Shown here: positions 7,136 through 14,872 of the stretch, in pieces
Position numbering within the stretch: position 1 is the stretch's first letter
Layout: every line of letters starts with the position of its first letter
Assembly: GCF_000963705.1 (NCBI RefSeq)
Contig: NZ_LAJY01000007.1
Location: 5-23,330 of the forward strand
Direction: 5' to 3'
Length of the DNA stretch: 23,326 bases
From: Elstera litoralis
GTDB taxonomy: Bacteria > Pseudomonadota > Alphaproteobacteria > Elsterales > Elsteraceae
Program-made: the position numbers and the translations under genes
The notes under the pieces: generated by a model
The model's database searches: none
The model's input: the letters and a program-made list of their open reading frames with translations, nothing else
What the model was told of the DNA's origin: nothing

Positions 7136-8116
7136 TTAGTCGAGGCTGATGTTCCGCGCTTTGATAAGTGGATGCCAATAACTTGTCTCAGATGCAATAT
7201 ATGTCGATAAGCCTTTCTGATCGCTGGGAATTGGCTCCAAGCCGAACTCTTCCAGGCGCTTTTTAACGTCTGGATTGGCGAGGGCCTTTTGCAGGTCTGC
7301 CGTCAGCCGGTCGAGGATCGGTTGCGGCGTCGCGGCCCCCGCGACCAGCCCCTGCCACGCATAGGCTTCGATATCGCTATAGCCCAGCTCTTGTAGCGTC
7401 GGAACATCCGGCAGGGTGGCGATGCGCTGTTTCGAGAAGACGGCCAGCGGGCGCAGCGCGCCGGAGCGGATATGCGGTAAGCCGACGGCGGTATCGACGA
7501 CCATCGCCGGAAGCTGGTTCGCCAGCACGTCTTGCACCGCCGGGGCGGCACCGCGATAGGGCACATGGGTGGCGGTCACGCCCGCCCGAAACAGCAGCAG
7601 TTCCATCGCCAGATGGTGCGGGCTGCCGATGCCGGGCGAGGCATAGTTCAGCGACCCCGGCGCGGCTTTCAGCCCGTCGATCAACGCTTTCGCCGAGGTT
7701 GCCGGGGTTGCCGCGTTCACGACCAGAATCAGCGGAAAGCGCGCCATCAGCCCAATCGGCGCAAAATCCTTCGCGGGCAGATAGCGCGGTGTGGCGAACA
7801 GCGCGGCATTGTAAATCAGCGAACCATTATCGCCGGAAAACAACGTATAGCCATCGGCGGGGGCCTTGGTCACGGTGGTGGCCGCGAGGACCGAGGCGGC
7901 CCCCGGCATATTCTCGATGATAACGGGTTGGCCGAGCGATTTGCTCATCTCATTGCCCAAAACCCGCGCCAGAAAATCCGACCCACCCCCCGCCGGATAG
8001 CCGACGATCCAATGCACGGCCCGGTTCGGATAAGTCTGCGCCCAGAGGCTGCCCGAAGCCGTCACCAGCGCGGCTGCCGTCAATGCGGTCGCCGCAAATT
8101 TGCGCCAAACACTCAT
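7136..8116 (-). CDS. TctC/Bug-family periplasmic solute-binding protein
   Basis: This is a tripartite-tricarboxylate-transporter-type extracytoplasmic receptor. The start at 8116 is chosen because a GGGGGAAA ribosome binding site precedes it and a signal peptide begins at once: MSVWRKFAATALTAAALVTA, then SGSLWA with cleavage likely after A26. This gives 326 residues, normal for the family; the longer upstream frame adds no signal sequence. Conserved parts include YPNRAVHWIVGYPAGGGSDFLAR, the GAASVLAA turn and the central NYASPGIGSPHHLAMELL ligand loop. Typical ligands are carboxylates, but the sequence does not tell which. The membrane partners TctA and TctB are not in the window, so it is an orphan receptor, as is common for Bug proteins. 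It could feed a distant transporter or act as a sensor. Confidence 0.93.
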   Translation of the reverse strand: MSVWRKFAATALTAAALVTASGSLWAQTYPNRAVHWIVGYPAGGGSDFLARVLGNEMSKSLGQPVIIENMPGAASVLAATTVTKAPADGYTLFSGDNGSLIYNAALFATPRYLPAKDFAPIGLMARFPLILVVNAATPATSAKALIDGLKAAPGSLNYASPGIGSPHHLAMELLLFRAGVTATHVPYRGAAPAVQDVLANQLPAMVVDTAVGLPHIRSGALRPLAVFSKQRIATLPDVPTLQELGYSDIEAYAWQGLVAGAATPQPILDRLTADLQKALANPDVKKRLEEFGLEPIPSDQKGLSTYIASETSYWHPLIKARNISLD

Positions 8117-8204
8117 AGTTGTTTCCCCCGATTTGTTTTTAGTAACGTTTGAAACCAAATGGGAGAGGCGGGTTTTTGTCAAGGCGCTCGATAGGGTTTT
8201 TCTG

Positions 8205-8224
8205 TATAGTGACCAGGATGGTCA
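8205..8224 (+). promoter_or_regulatory. Candidate -10 and operator of the Phd-PIN operon
   Basis: TATAGT (8205-8210) runs into the perfect inverted repeat TGACCA-GGA-TGGTCA (8210-8224). This ends 16 bases before the antitoxin start. A repressor bound there would cover the transcription start, which fits autoregulation by Phd/YefM antitoxins. No well-placed -35 is evident. Confidence 0.5.
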
Positions 8225-8240
8225 TTGAGGCGAGGATGGG

Positions 8241-8471
8241 ATGGGCACGGTGCAAGTTTCTGTCGTCCAGGCAAAAGCCGAGTTTGCCGCCCTGGTCGCT
8301 CGGGCCGAGGCGGGCGAAGATATTGTCGTGACGCGCAACGGTAAGCCCGTGGCCCGGCTCACGGCGCTGACGGTGCCCCCCGCCGTCTATGGCGATCTGA
8401 GCGGCCTGCGGATGAGCGACGATCTGTCGCTACCCGAGGATGTCATCGATGATTTCATGGCGCGGGAATGA
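8241..8471 (+). CDS. Phd/YefM-family antitoxin
   Basis: This 76-residue protein has the Phd/YefM fold at its N terminus (about residues 3-45: VQVSVVQAKAEFAALVARAE, then AGEDIVVTRNGKPVARL). That part dimerises and binds DNA. The acidic C-terminal tail (MSDDLSLPEDVIDDFMARE) is the toxin-binding part. The ATG at 8241 follows a GAGG ribosome binding site. The stop overlaps the start of the PIN toxin gene (ATGA, 8468-8471). An inverted repeat over the presumed transcription start is the likely operator. Here Phd is paired with a PIN toxin rather than Doc. Confidence 0.9.
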   Translation: MGTVQVSVVQAKAEFAALVARAEAGEDIVVTRNGKPVARLTALTVPPAVYGDLSGLRMSDDLSLPEDVIDDFMARE

Positions 8472-8836
8472 CCAAGGCCCTGCTGCTCGATACTCATATT
8501 TTCCTGTGGATGCGCGCCGATCCGGGGAAGCTGACCGGGCCGGAACGCGCGGCGATTGACGCGGCCCCTCTCCGGTTGGTCAGTCTTGTCAGCTTTTGGG
8601 AAATCGCTTTGCTCGTCGGCCTCGGCAGGATTGAGAATGATCCCCGGCTGTTTATCCCGCCGCCCGGCATCGAGACGCTGCCGATCTTGCCCCGCCACTG
8701 CCAAGCGCTGATCGACCTGCCGCAAATTCACCGCGACCCCTTCGACCGGATGCTGATCGTTCAGGCGCGCGCTGAAAATGCCGTGTTGCTAACACGGGAT
8801 GCGAAGATTGCCGCCTATGGACCAATAACCCCCTAG
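8468..8836 (+). CDS. vapC: PIN-domain ribonuclease toxin (VapC-like)
   Basis: This 122-residue PIN-domain toxin is of the VapC type, expected to be a magnesium-dependent RNase, often cutting tRNA or rRNA. The acidic active-site residues are all present: D8 in LLLDTHIFLW, E45 in SFWEIALL, D90/D93 in HRDPFDRMLIVQA, and D111 in LLTRDAKI. The length is typical. It is translationally coupled to the Phd-type antitoxin by a four-base overlap. Its TAG stop (8834-8836) lies inside a CTAG palindrome that also gives the stop of the convergent helicase gene. Both toxin and antitoxin look intact. Confidence 0.92.
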   Translation: MTKALLLDTHIFLWMRADPGKLTGPERAAIDAAPLRLVSLVSFWEIALLVGLGRIENDPRLFIPPPGIETLPILPRHCQALIDLPQIHRDPFDRMLIVQARAENAVLLTRDAKIAAYGPITP

Positions 8837-11345
8837 CGCGGCTTCGGTTCGGTTTTCGCGCGCGCTTCGCGGTCCAGTGCTTTTTTCGTCCGCGTCGTTG
8901 GATCGGCGGCGAGCGGGTCTTCCGGCCAGACGTGGCGGGGGTATTGGCCGCGCATATCTTTCCGCACCTCGGCATAGGCCCCGCGCCAAAAGCCCGCGAG
9001 ATCGCGCGTCACCGCCAGCGGGTGCCGCGCCGGGGAGAGGAGATGCAGCAGCACGGGGGTTCGCCCATCGCCCAGGCGCGGCGTTTCGGCGAGCCCGAAC
9101 ATTTCCTGCAACCGCACCGCCAGCACGGGTTCCGGCCCCGAATAATCGAGCGCCACGGAGGAGCCGGTTGGCACGGTGAGATGGGTGGGGGCGAGCCGGT
9201 CCAGCGCCCGCTGCTGTTCCCACGGCAGCGCGTCGCGCAGGATTTGCGTCAGAGGGAGATTTTCGAGATGGGTCAGGCGGCTGCGCCCGTCGAGATTGGG
9301 AGCGAGCCAGCTTTCCAAACCGTCCAGCAGGGCCGTATCGGACCAATCGGGCCACTCCTCCCCGTGCGCGCGGCGCAGAAACGCGACACGGTGGCGCAGG
9401 CTTTCGGCCCCATCGGTCCAGGGCAGCACGCGCAAACCTTCGAGACGGATTCCCTCCAGCAGCGCCGCGCGGACCAGATCGGCGGGCGGTTTGGCCAGCG
9501 GCTTATCGCTGAACACCAGCGCGCCGAAGCGCTGTTGCCGCCGGGCGGCGACCGCGCCTTGGGTCTTGTCCCAACTCACCGTCGCGTGTTCGGCGAGCCG
9601 ATCCGGGAAAAGCTCGGCTAAATCTTCCTCCGTCACCGGGGCGGCGAGGAAGATGCGCGCATTGGCCCGGTCGCCGTCGAGCGCGGCAACGGCCAGCAGA
9701 TCGGCCCCGGCGAGCGAATCTTCCAGCGGCAGAATGGCGCCCTGGCCGCTGGAGAGCCGAAACTGTCCCGGCGGGCCGCGCCGCTGGGCGATGCGGTCCG
9801 GGTAGGCGAGGGCGAGCAGGCGACCGCTGCTATGGCTGTCGGGCCGCTCCTCACCGCGTAACCCGATCTGGCGGCGGAACTGGCTCGCCTGCTGGCGAAT
9901 GGCGGCGGCGGCTTTGCGGTCGAGGTCGGGATGGTGGCCGTCGCCGATCAAGAGATCGATTCGCTGGGCGAGATCGGCAGACCGCCGCCCGCCACGCGGA
10001 CGAATCGGGTCGCGGTCGCCCAGCAAGGCCGCAAGCAGGCAGGCAAGCGCCCCTCGCCAAGATCGGCCCCCTTTAGCATCAGATGGGCGAGGCGGGGGTG
10101 CGCACCGAGGCGCGTCATCGCTTGACCGTGGGGGGTGATCCGCCCGGCACTGTCCAAAGCGCCGAGATCGGTCAGTAAAGCGCGGGCACGCGACAGGGCG
10201 GCGGCGGGCGGCGGCGTCATCCAGCGCAAACTATCGGCATCGCTGCCCCAGGCGGCGAGTTCGAGCGCGAGGGGTGCCAGATCGGCACTTTCGATTTCCG
10301 GCGGATGAAACGGCAGCAGCCCGCGCTGCTCGGCTTCCGCCCACAGCCGGTAGCAAACGCCGGGGCGCTGGCGGCCGGCGCGGCCTTTGCGCTGTTCGGC
10401 GGAGGCGGCGCTAACGCGGACGGTTTCGAGCGTGCTCATCCCCGTCGCGGGATCAAAGCTCGGGCGGCGCGACCAGCCGCCGTCGATGACGATGCGGGTG
10501 CCGTCGAGCGTCACGCTGGTTTCGGCGATGGCGGTGGAGAGCACCACTTTCCGCCGTCCGTTTGGCGCGGCGCGCAAAGCGCGGTCTTGATCGGCAAAGC
10601 TCAACTCCCCGGCGAGGGTGAGCAGATCGACGCTCGGCGGCAGGCTCCCGTCCAGCGCAGCGGCAGTGCGGCGAATCTCCCCCGTGCCGGGCAGGAAGAC
10701 CAGCAAGTCGCCCTCGGTTTCCTCGCGCAGCGCTTGGCGAATGGCGGCGGCGACGCCTTGCTCAAGCCGGTCGGGGCGACCCAGGTAGCGCGTTTCGACC
10801 GGATGCGCACGCCCGTCGCTGGTCAGCAGCGGGGCATTGTCCAACAGTTTCGCCACGCCGTCGCCGTCGAGAGTGGCGGACATGACCAAAAGCCGCAGAT
10901 CGTCGCGCAGGGCGCTGCGGCTTTCCAAGGTGAGGGCAAGCGCGAGGTCGCTATCGGCGCTGCGTTCGTGAAACTCGTCGAACAGCACGGCGGCGACGCC
11001 GGTCAGCTCCGGGTCTTGCTGGATCTGGCGCAGGAACAGCCCTTCCGTCACCACTTCCACGCGGGTGCGGGCGGAAACCTTGCTGTCGAGCCGCACGCGA
11101 TAGCCGATGGTCTCGCCGACAGCCTCGCCTAAGGCCTGGGCCATGCGGTTGGCGGCAGCGCGGGCGGCGATGCGGCGCGGCTCCAGCATGATGATTTTCC
11201 CATCGCCGCGCCATTTCGCCCCGAGCAGGGCGAGGGGAACGCGCGTGGTTTTCCCGGCCCCCGGCGGGGCTTGCAGCACGGCGCGGCCTTCGGCGGCGAG
11301 GGCGGTTAGAAGCTCGGGGAGCAGCGGTTCGATGGGCAAGGACAT
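8833..11345 (-). CDS. hrpB: ATP-dependent RNA helicase HrpB, interrupted by a one-base frameshift
   Basis: This is a DEAH-type helicase. The first frame (11345 to 9948) holds the helicase core: Walker A APPGAGKTT (about residues 26-34), DEFH (123-126), SATL (156-159) and motif VI QRKGRAGRQRPG. It also includes the start of the HA2-like region. The second frame (about 10053 to 8833) holds the rest, ending in the HrpB C-terminal domain (YPRHVWPEDPLAADPTTRTK). Adding one base to the C4 run at 10050-10053 converts GEGRLPACLRPCW into GEGALACLLAALLGDRDP, the expected HrpB sequence. The protein is then 837 residues, close to the usual 810-830. Its cellular role is poorly defined (RNA metabolism). 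The stop codon shares a CTAG with the PIN-toxin stop. It is divergent from the yfgM-bamB-der operon. Confidence 0.9.
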
Positions 11346-11397
11346 GCCGCCGCTCTACACCGATTTCGGCTCCGCGACCACAGCATTTGCAAAGCCC

Positions 11398-11426
11398 TTG
11401 ACGCCGCGCTAAGGTCCGCCCGATTT
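11398..11426 (+). promoter_or_regulatory. Possible promoter of the yfgM-bamB-der operon
   Basis: TTGACG (11398-11403) is a good alphaproteobacterial -35 element about 40 bases before the first gene. The matching -10 position, 17 bases on, is only a weak CGATTT. It lies in the 100-base divergent gap with hrpB. Confidence 0.3.
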
Positions 11427-11445
11427 GTGTCCGGGAGTGGGTGCG

Positions 11446-12099
11446 TTGAGCGATATTTTCCGCGAGGTTGACGAAGATCTGCGTACAGAGCGCGCCCAGC
11501 AGCTATGGGCGCGTTATGGCAAGCTTGCGGTGGCGGCAGCGGTGGCCTTGGTGGTCCTAGTGGCCGGTTATACCCTATGGCAGCAGCAGATTGCCGAGCG
11601 TCGCATGACGGCGGGCACGCGCTATGCGGAAGCGGAAGCTGAGCTTGCGCGCGGCAATGCCGAGCAAGCGGCGGCGGGTTGGGGTCTCCTCGTCCAGGAA
11701 GCCAAGGGTGACGGCTATGCAATGCTCGCGCGTCTGCGTTTAGCGGCGCTGGCGGCGGAAAAGGGCGATACGGCGGGCGCAATCAGCCAATATAAAGCGA
11801 TTGCTGCCGACACGAGCCTATCTAACGAATACCGTGATCTTGCTACTCTTCTGGCAACCCAGGCCGAAAGTGCAACCCTTGCGCCGGAAGCGCTGGAAGC
11901 GGCGCTAAAGCCGCTGCTGGCCGATAATCATGCGCTGCGCCATCAGGCCCGTGAGATTCTGGCGGCAGCCTTCCTGAAGGCCGGAAAGACCGATTCGGCC
12001 CGCACGCTTCTGACCGCGATTTCGGACGATCCCGCTGCGCCCACGGGGTTACGGGCGCGCTCGACCGAATTGCTGGCCGCGCTTGGGAAGGCCGGGTGA
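11446..12099 (+). CDS. YfgM-like tetratricopeptide membrane protein
   Basis: This is a single-pass inner-membrane protein with a periplasmic TPR-like domain. TTG at 11446 is taken as the start because GGGAG lies 8 bases before it and the protein then begins with the family's MSDIFREVDEDLRTERAQQL. GTG at 11437 is the alternative. It has 217 residues. A transmembrane helix (about 27-46, LAVAAAVALVVLVAGYTLW) is followed by helical repeats (about 55-215) rich in Ala and Leu. YfgM in E. coli associates with the SecYEG/PpiD complex and periplasmic chaperones. It is the first gene of a cluster with bamB and der, an arrangement also seen in E. coli. Its TGA overlaps the next start (TGATG). Confidence 0.87.
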   Translation: MSDIFREVDEDLRTERAQQLWARYGKLAVAAAVALVVLVAGYTLWQQQIAERRMTAGTRYAEAEAELARGNAEQAAAGWGLLVQEAKGDGYAMLARLRLAALAAEKGDTAGAISQYKAIAADTSLSNEYRDLATLLATQAESATLAPEALEAALKPLLADNHALRHQAREILAAAFLKAGKTDSARTLLTAISDDPAAPTGLRARSTELLAALGKAG

Positions 12100-13430
12100 T
12101 GAGCATTCCGCGCGTGACCCTCAGCCGCCGTGCCGCCTGTTTTGGGCTTCTCGCTTCCAGCCTTGCGCTCGCGGCCTGCGGTAGCAGCAAGAAGCCGCCC
12201 TTGCCGGGTGAGCGCATCGCCGTGCTGAAAGCGGCGGGCGCGCTGGAAGCCGATCCGGCGCTAGCGAGCGTTGCGGTCGAACTGCCGCGCCCCGAACTCT
12301 ATGCCGATTGGGCGCAGGCGGGCAGTTTCCCCGATCACGCGCGGCATCATCTGGCCTTGGGCGATTCCGTGGCGCTGGCGTGGCAAACCTCAATCGGGTC
12401 CGGCTCGCAGCGGCGGCGGGTGTTGCAGACACAACCGATTGTGGCCGATGGCCGCGTCTATACCATCGATACCGAAGGCATGGTGACGGCGCTCGCCACC
12501 AGCACCGGCCAGCAGGCCTGGCGCGCGCCAACCATTCCGGACGACGAGGATGATATCACCGTCAGCGGCGCGCTCGCCTTTGCCGATGGGAAGCTTTACG
12601 TCGGCACGGCGGCGGCGGAACTGGTGGTGCTGGACGCCGCCTCCGGCAAAGAGCTGTGGCGAAAACCGCTGCCCGCGCCGGTGCGCGCGGCCCCGACGAT
12701 TGTCGGCGGGCGGGTTTTCGTCATTGGTCTCGATAATCAGATGGTCGTGCTGTCGGCGGATGATGGCAAGCGCCTTTGGACCCATACCGGCATCAGCGAA
12801 ACCGCAGGCTTGCTCGGCGGCGGCGCGGCGGCGGTTTCGGGCGATTATGTCGTCGTGCCCTATAGCTCGGGTGAATTATTCGCGCTGCGCTTCGAGAATG
12901 GCCGCCTGCTGTGGGCCGATAATCTCTCCGGTCTGCGCCAGTCGAACGCCGTGGCGGGGCTTGCCAATATTCGCGGCAATCCGGTGATTGACCGGGGTGT
13001 TGTGTTCGCCGCCAGCCACGCCGGACGCCTGGGCGCGATTGAGTTGCGCAGTGGCGACCGGATTTGGGACCGCGAGCTTTCGGTTGCCGAAGACGTGTGG
13101 GTTGCGGGCGATTATCTCTTCGTCGTCACCATCGGCGGCGAGGTGGTCTGCCTGACTCGCAGCGATGGCCGGTTCCGCTGGGTGCGTGCGCTGCCGCGCT
13201 TCGCCGACGAGAAAAACCAGGAAGACCCAATCCGCTGGTCCGGTCCGGTTTTGGCTGGGGATCGCCTGCTGCTGGTTAATAACCAGGGTAAGATTGCCGC
13301 TGTTTCGCCCTATACCGGCGAGTTTTTGGGCGATACCGACCTGCCGGGTTCGGCAGCGCTGGCCCCGATTGTTGCTGGTAATAGCCTTTACGTTCTCACC
13401 GAGGATGGCCGCTTGGCGGCCTATCGCTAA
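12099..13430 (+). CDS. bamB: Outer membrane protein assembly factor BamB (lipoprotein, PQQ-like beta-propeller)
   Basis: BamB is a lipoprotein of the BAM complex that assists insertion of beta-barrel proteins into the outer membrane. It has 443 residues from ATG 12099; a GTG one codon earlier is possible. The signal peptide ends in a lipobox, LAAC, with Cys27 as the lipidated residue. From about residue 95 to the end there are repeated PQQ-type blades, such as GRVYTIDTEGMVTALATSTG, KLYVGTAAAELVVLDAASGK and the final SLYVLTEDGRLAAYR. The ATG overlaps the preceding stop, and its TAA overlaps the der start (TAATG), so translation of the three genes is coupled. Length and repeat content are normal for the alphaproteobacterial family. 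Confidence 0.94.
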   Translation: MSIPRVTLSRRAACFGLLASSLALAACGSSKKPPLPGERIAVLKAAGALEADPALASVAVELPRPELYADWAQAGSFPDHARHHLALGDSVALAWQTSIGSGSQRRRVLQTQPIVADGRVYTIDTEGMVTALATSTGQQAWRAPTIPDDEDDITVSGALAFADGKLYVGTAAAELVVLDAASGKELWRKPLPAPVRAAPTIVGGRVFVIGLDNQMVVLSADDGKRLWTHTGISETAGLLGGGAAAVSGDYVVVPYSSGELFALRFENGRLLWADNLSGLRQSNAVAGLANIRGNPVIDRGVVFAASHAGRLGAIELRSGDRIWDRELSVAEDVWVAGDYLFVVTIGGEVVCLTRSDGRFRWVRALPRFADEKNQEDPIRWSGPVLAGDRLLLVNNQGKIAAVSPYTGEFLGDTDLPGSAALAPIVAGNSLYVLTEDGRLAAYR

Positions 13431-14816
13431 TGACAGATTATGTTGTACCGCCCTTGTTGGCCATTGTCGGCCGACCCAATGTGGGCAAATCGACCTTGTT
13501 TAACCGGCTCGTCGGCAAAAAGCTGGCGATTGTCGATGATACGCCGGGCGTAACCCGCGACCGCCGCGAGGCGGACGGCCATTTGGGCGATCTGGTTTTC
13601 CGCGTCATGGACACGGCAGGGCTGGAAAAACGCCACCGACGATTCACTGCCCGCGCGCATGCGCCGCCAGACCGAAGCGGCCTTGGTGGAAGCCGATGTG
13701 ATCCTGTTCGTCATCGATGGGCGCGTGGGGTTGACGGCGGACGACAAGCATTTCGCCAATCTGCTGCGCCGCACCAGTCAGCCGCTGCTGCTGCTCGTGA
13801 ATAAGGCCGAAGGCCAAGCCGGGCGCGGTGGCTATATGGAAGCCTTCGAGCTGGGCATGGGCGAGCCGATCCCCATTTCTGCCGAGCATGGCGAGGGCAT
13901 GGCCGATCTCTATCAGGCCCTGCGCCCGCTGGTGATCCCGGAAGGCTATGATGATCCCGTCGATGAGAATGCCGAGCCGGAGGAAGATGAGGCGGAAGCC
14001 CAGCGCCGCCCGATGCAAATCGCCATCTGCGGCCGCCCGAACGTCGGCAAATCGACGCTCATCAATCAGCTTTTGGGCGAAGACCGACTGCTGACCGGGC
14101 CGGAAGCCGGGATTACGCGCGACAGTATCTCCGTCTCCTTCACCCACCGCGACCGCGAGATGAAGCTGTTCGACACCGCCGGGATGCGGCGTCGCCCCAA
14201 ATCCCACGAAAAGCTGGAAAAGCTTTCGGTCGCCGATTCGCTGCGCAGCATTCAATATGCCGAAGTCGTGATCGTGGTCATCGACGGCCTCTTGGGGCTC
14301 GATAAGCAGGATCTGGTGATCGCTTCCGACGTGGTGGAAGAGGGCCGCGCCATCGTGCTTGCGGTGAATAAATGGGACGCGGTGGAGAATAAGGACGAGC
14401 GGATGAAGGAAATCCGCGACCGTCTCTCCATTTCGCTGCCGCAGGTGGTGGGTATTCCCGTTGTCGCTTGCTCCGGGCTAACCGGCAAGAACCTAACCCT
14501 CGTGCTCGATCATGCGTTGCAGGCCCATAAGCGGTGGAACTTCCGGGTGAATACCTCGAAGCTCAATCGCTGGCTCGAAGGCGCGCTGGACCAACATCAG
14601 CCGCCGCTGGTCTCGGGCCGCCGCATCAAAATTCGCTATGGTACGCAAACCAAGGCCCGCCCGCCAACCGTGACGTTGTTTTGCACCAAGGCCGATCAAC
14701 TGCCTGATAGCTATATTCGCTATTTGGTGAACAGCTATCGCGAAACCTTCGATTTGCCCGGCGTGCCAATCCGCATCCAGTTACGCCAGACCGATAATCC
14801 TTACGATAAGGATTAA
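13430..14816 (+). CDS. der: Ribosome biogenesis GTPase Der (EngA), interrupted by a one-base frameshift
   Basis: Der is a double GTPase needed for 50S subunit assembly. The first frame (13430 to 13804) has G1 GRPNVGKST, the GVTRDRREA switch and G3 DTAGLE. The second (13659 to 14816 from its first ATG) has the rest of G domain 1 (VNKAEG), the acidic linker, G domain 2 (GRPNVGKST, DTAGMRR, NKWDAVENK) and the KH-like C-terminal domain. The sequence GGAAAAAC at 13624-13631 has one A too many: with A4 it reads DTAGLENATDDSLPARMRRQTEAA, the normal Der sequence, in a 461-residue protein. Der is essential in bacteria tested, so the shift is most likely a sequence error. The start overlaps the bamB stop. 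Confidence 0.93.
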
Positions 14817-14817
14817 A

Positions 14818-14847
14818 AAAAATGCCGGGGAAAGCCCCGGCATTTTT
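14818..14847. terminator. Bidirectional terminator between der and the chemoreceptor gene
   Basis: A perfect 10-bp stem AATGCCGGGG/CCCCGGCATT (14821-14830, 14835-14844) with loop AAAG is flanked by an A run before and a T run (to 14847) after. It can therefore end transcription from both convergent genes. It begins two bases after the der stop. Confidence 0.93.
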
Positions 14848-14872
14848 CGTTTCAGCCTTTAGTTTTTCAGTT

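Noticed and set aside
8789..9355. Minus-strand open frame rich in Arg/Ala/Pro overlapping hrpB
   Set aside because: It is out of frame with HrpB, of low complexity, and the HrpB C-terminal domain motifs lie in the other frame.
13620..13640. Programmed frameshifting in der
   Set aside because: There is no classical slippery heptamer with a stimulatory structure in the right frame, and three other genes show the same kind of homopolymer break.
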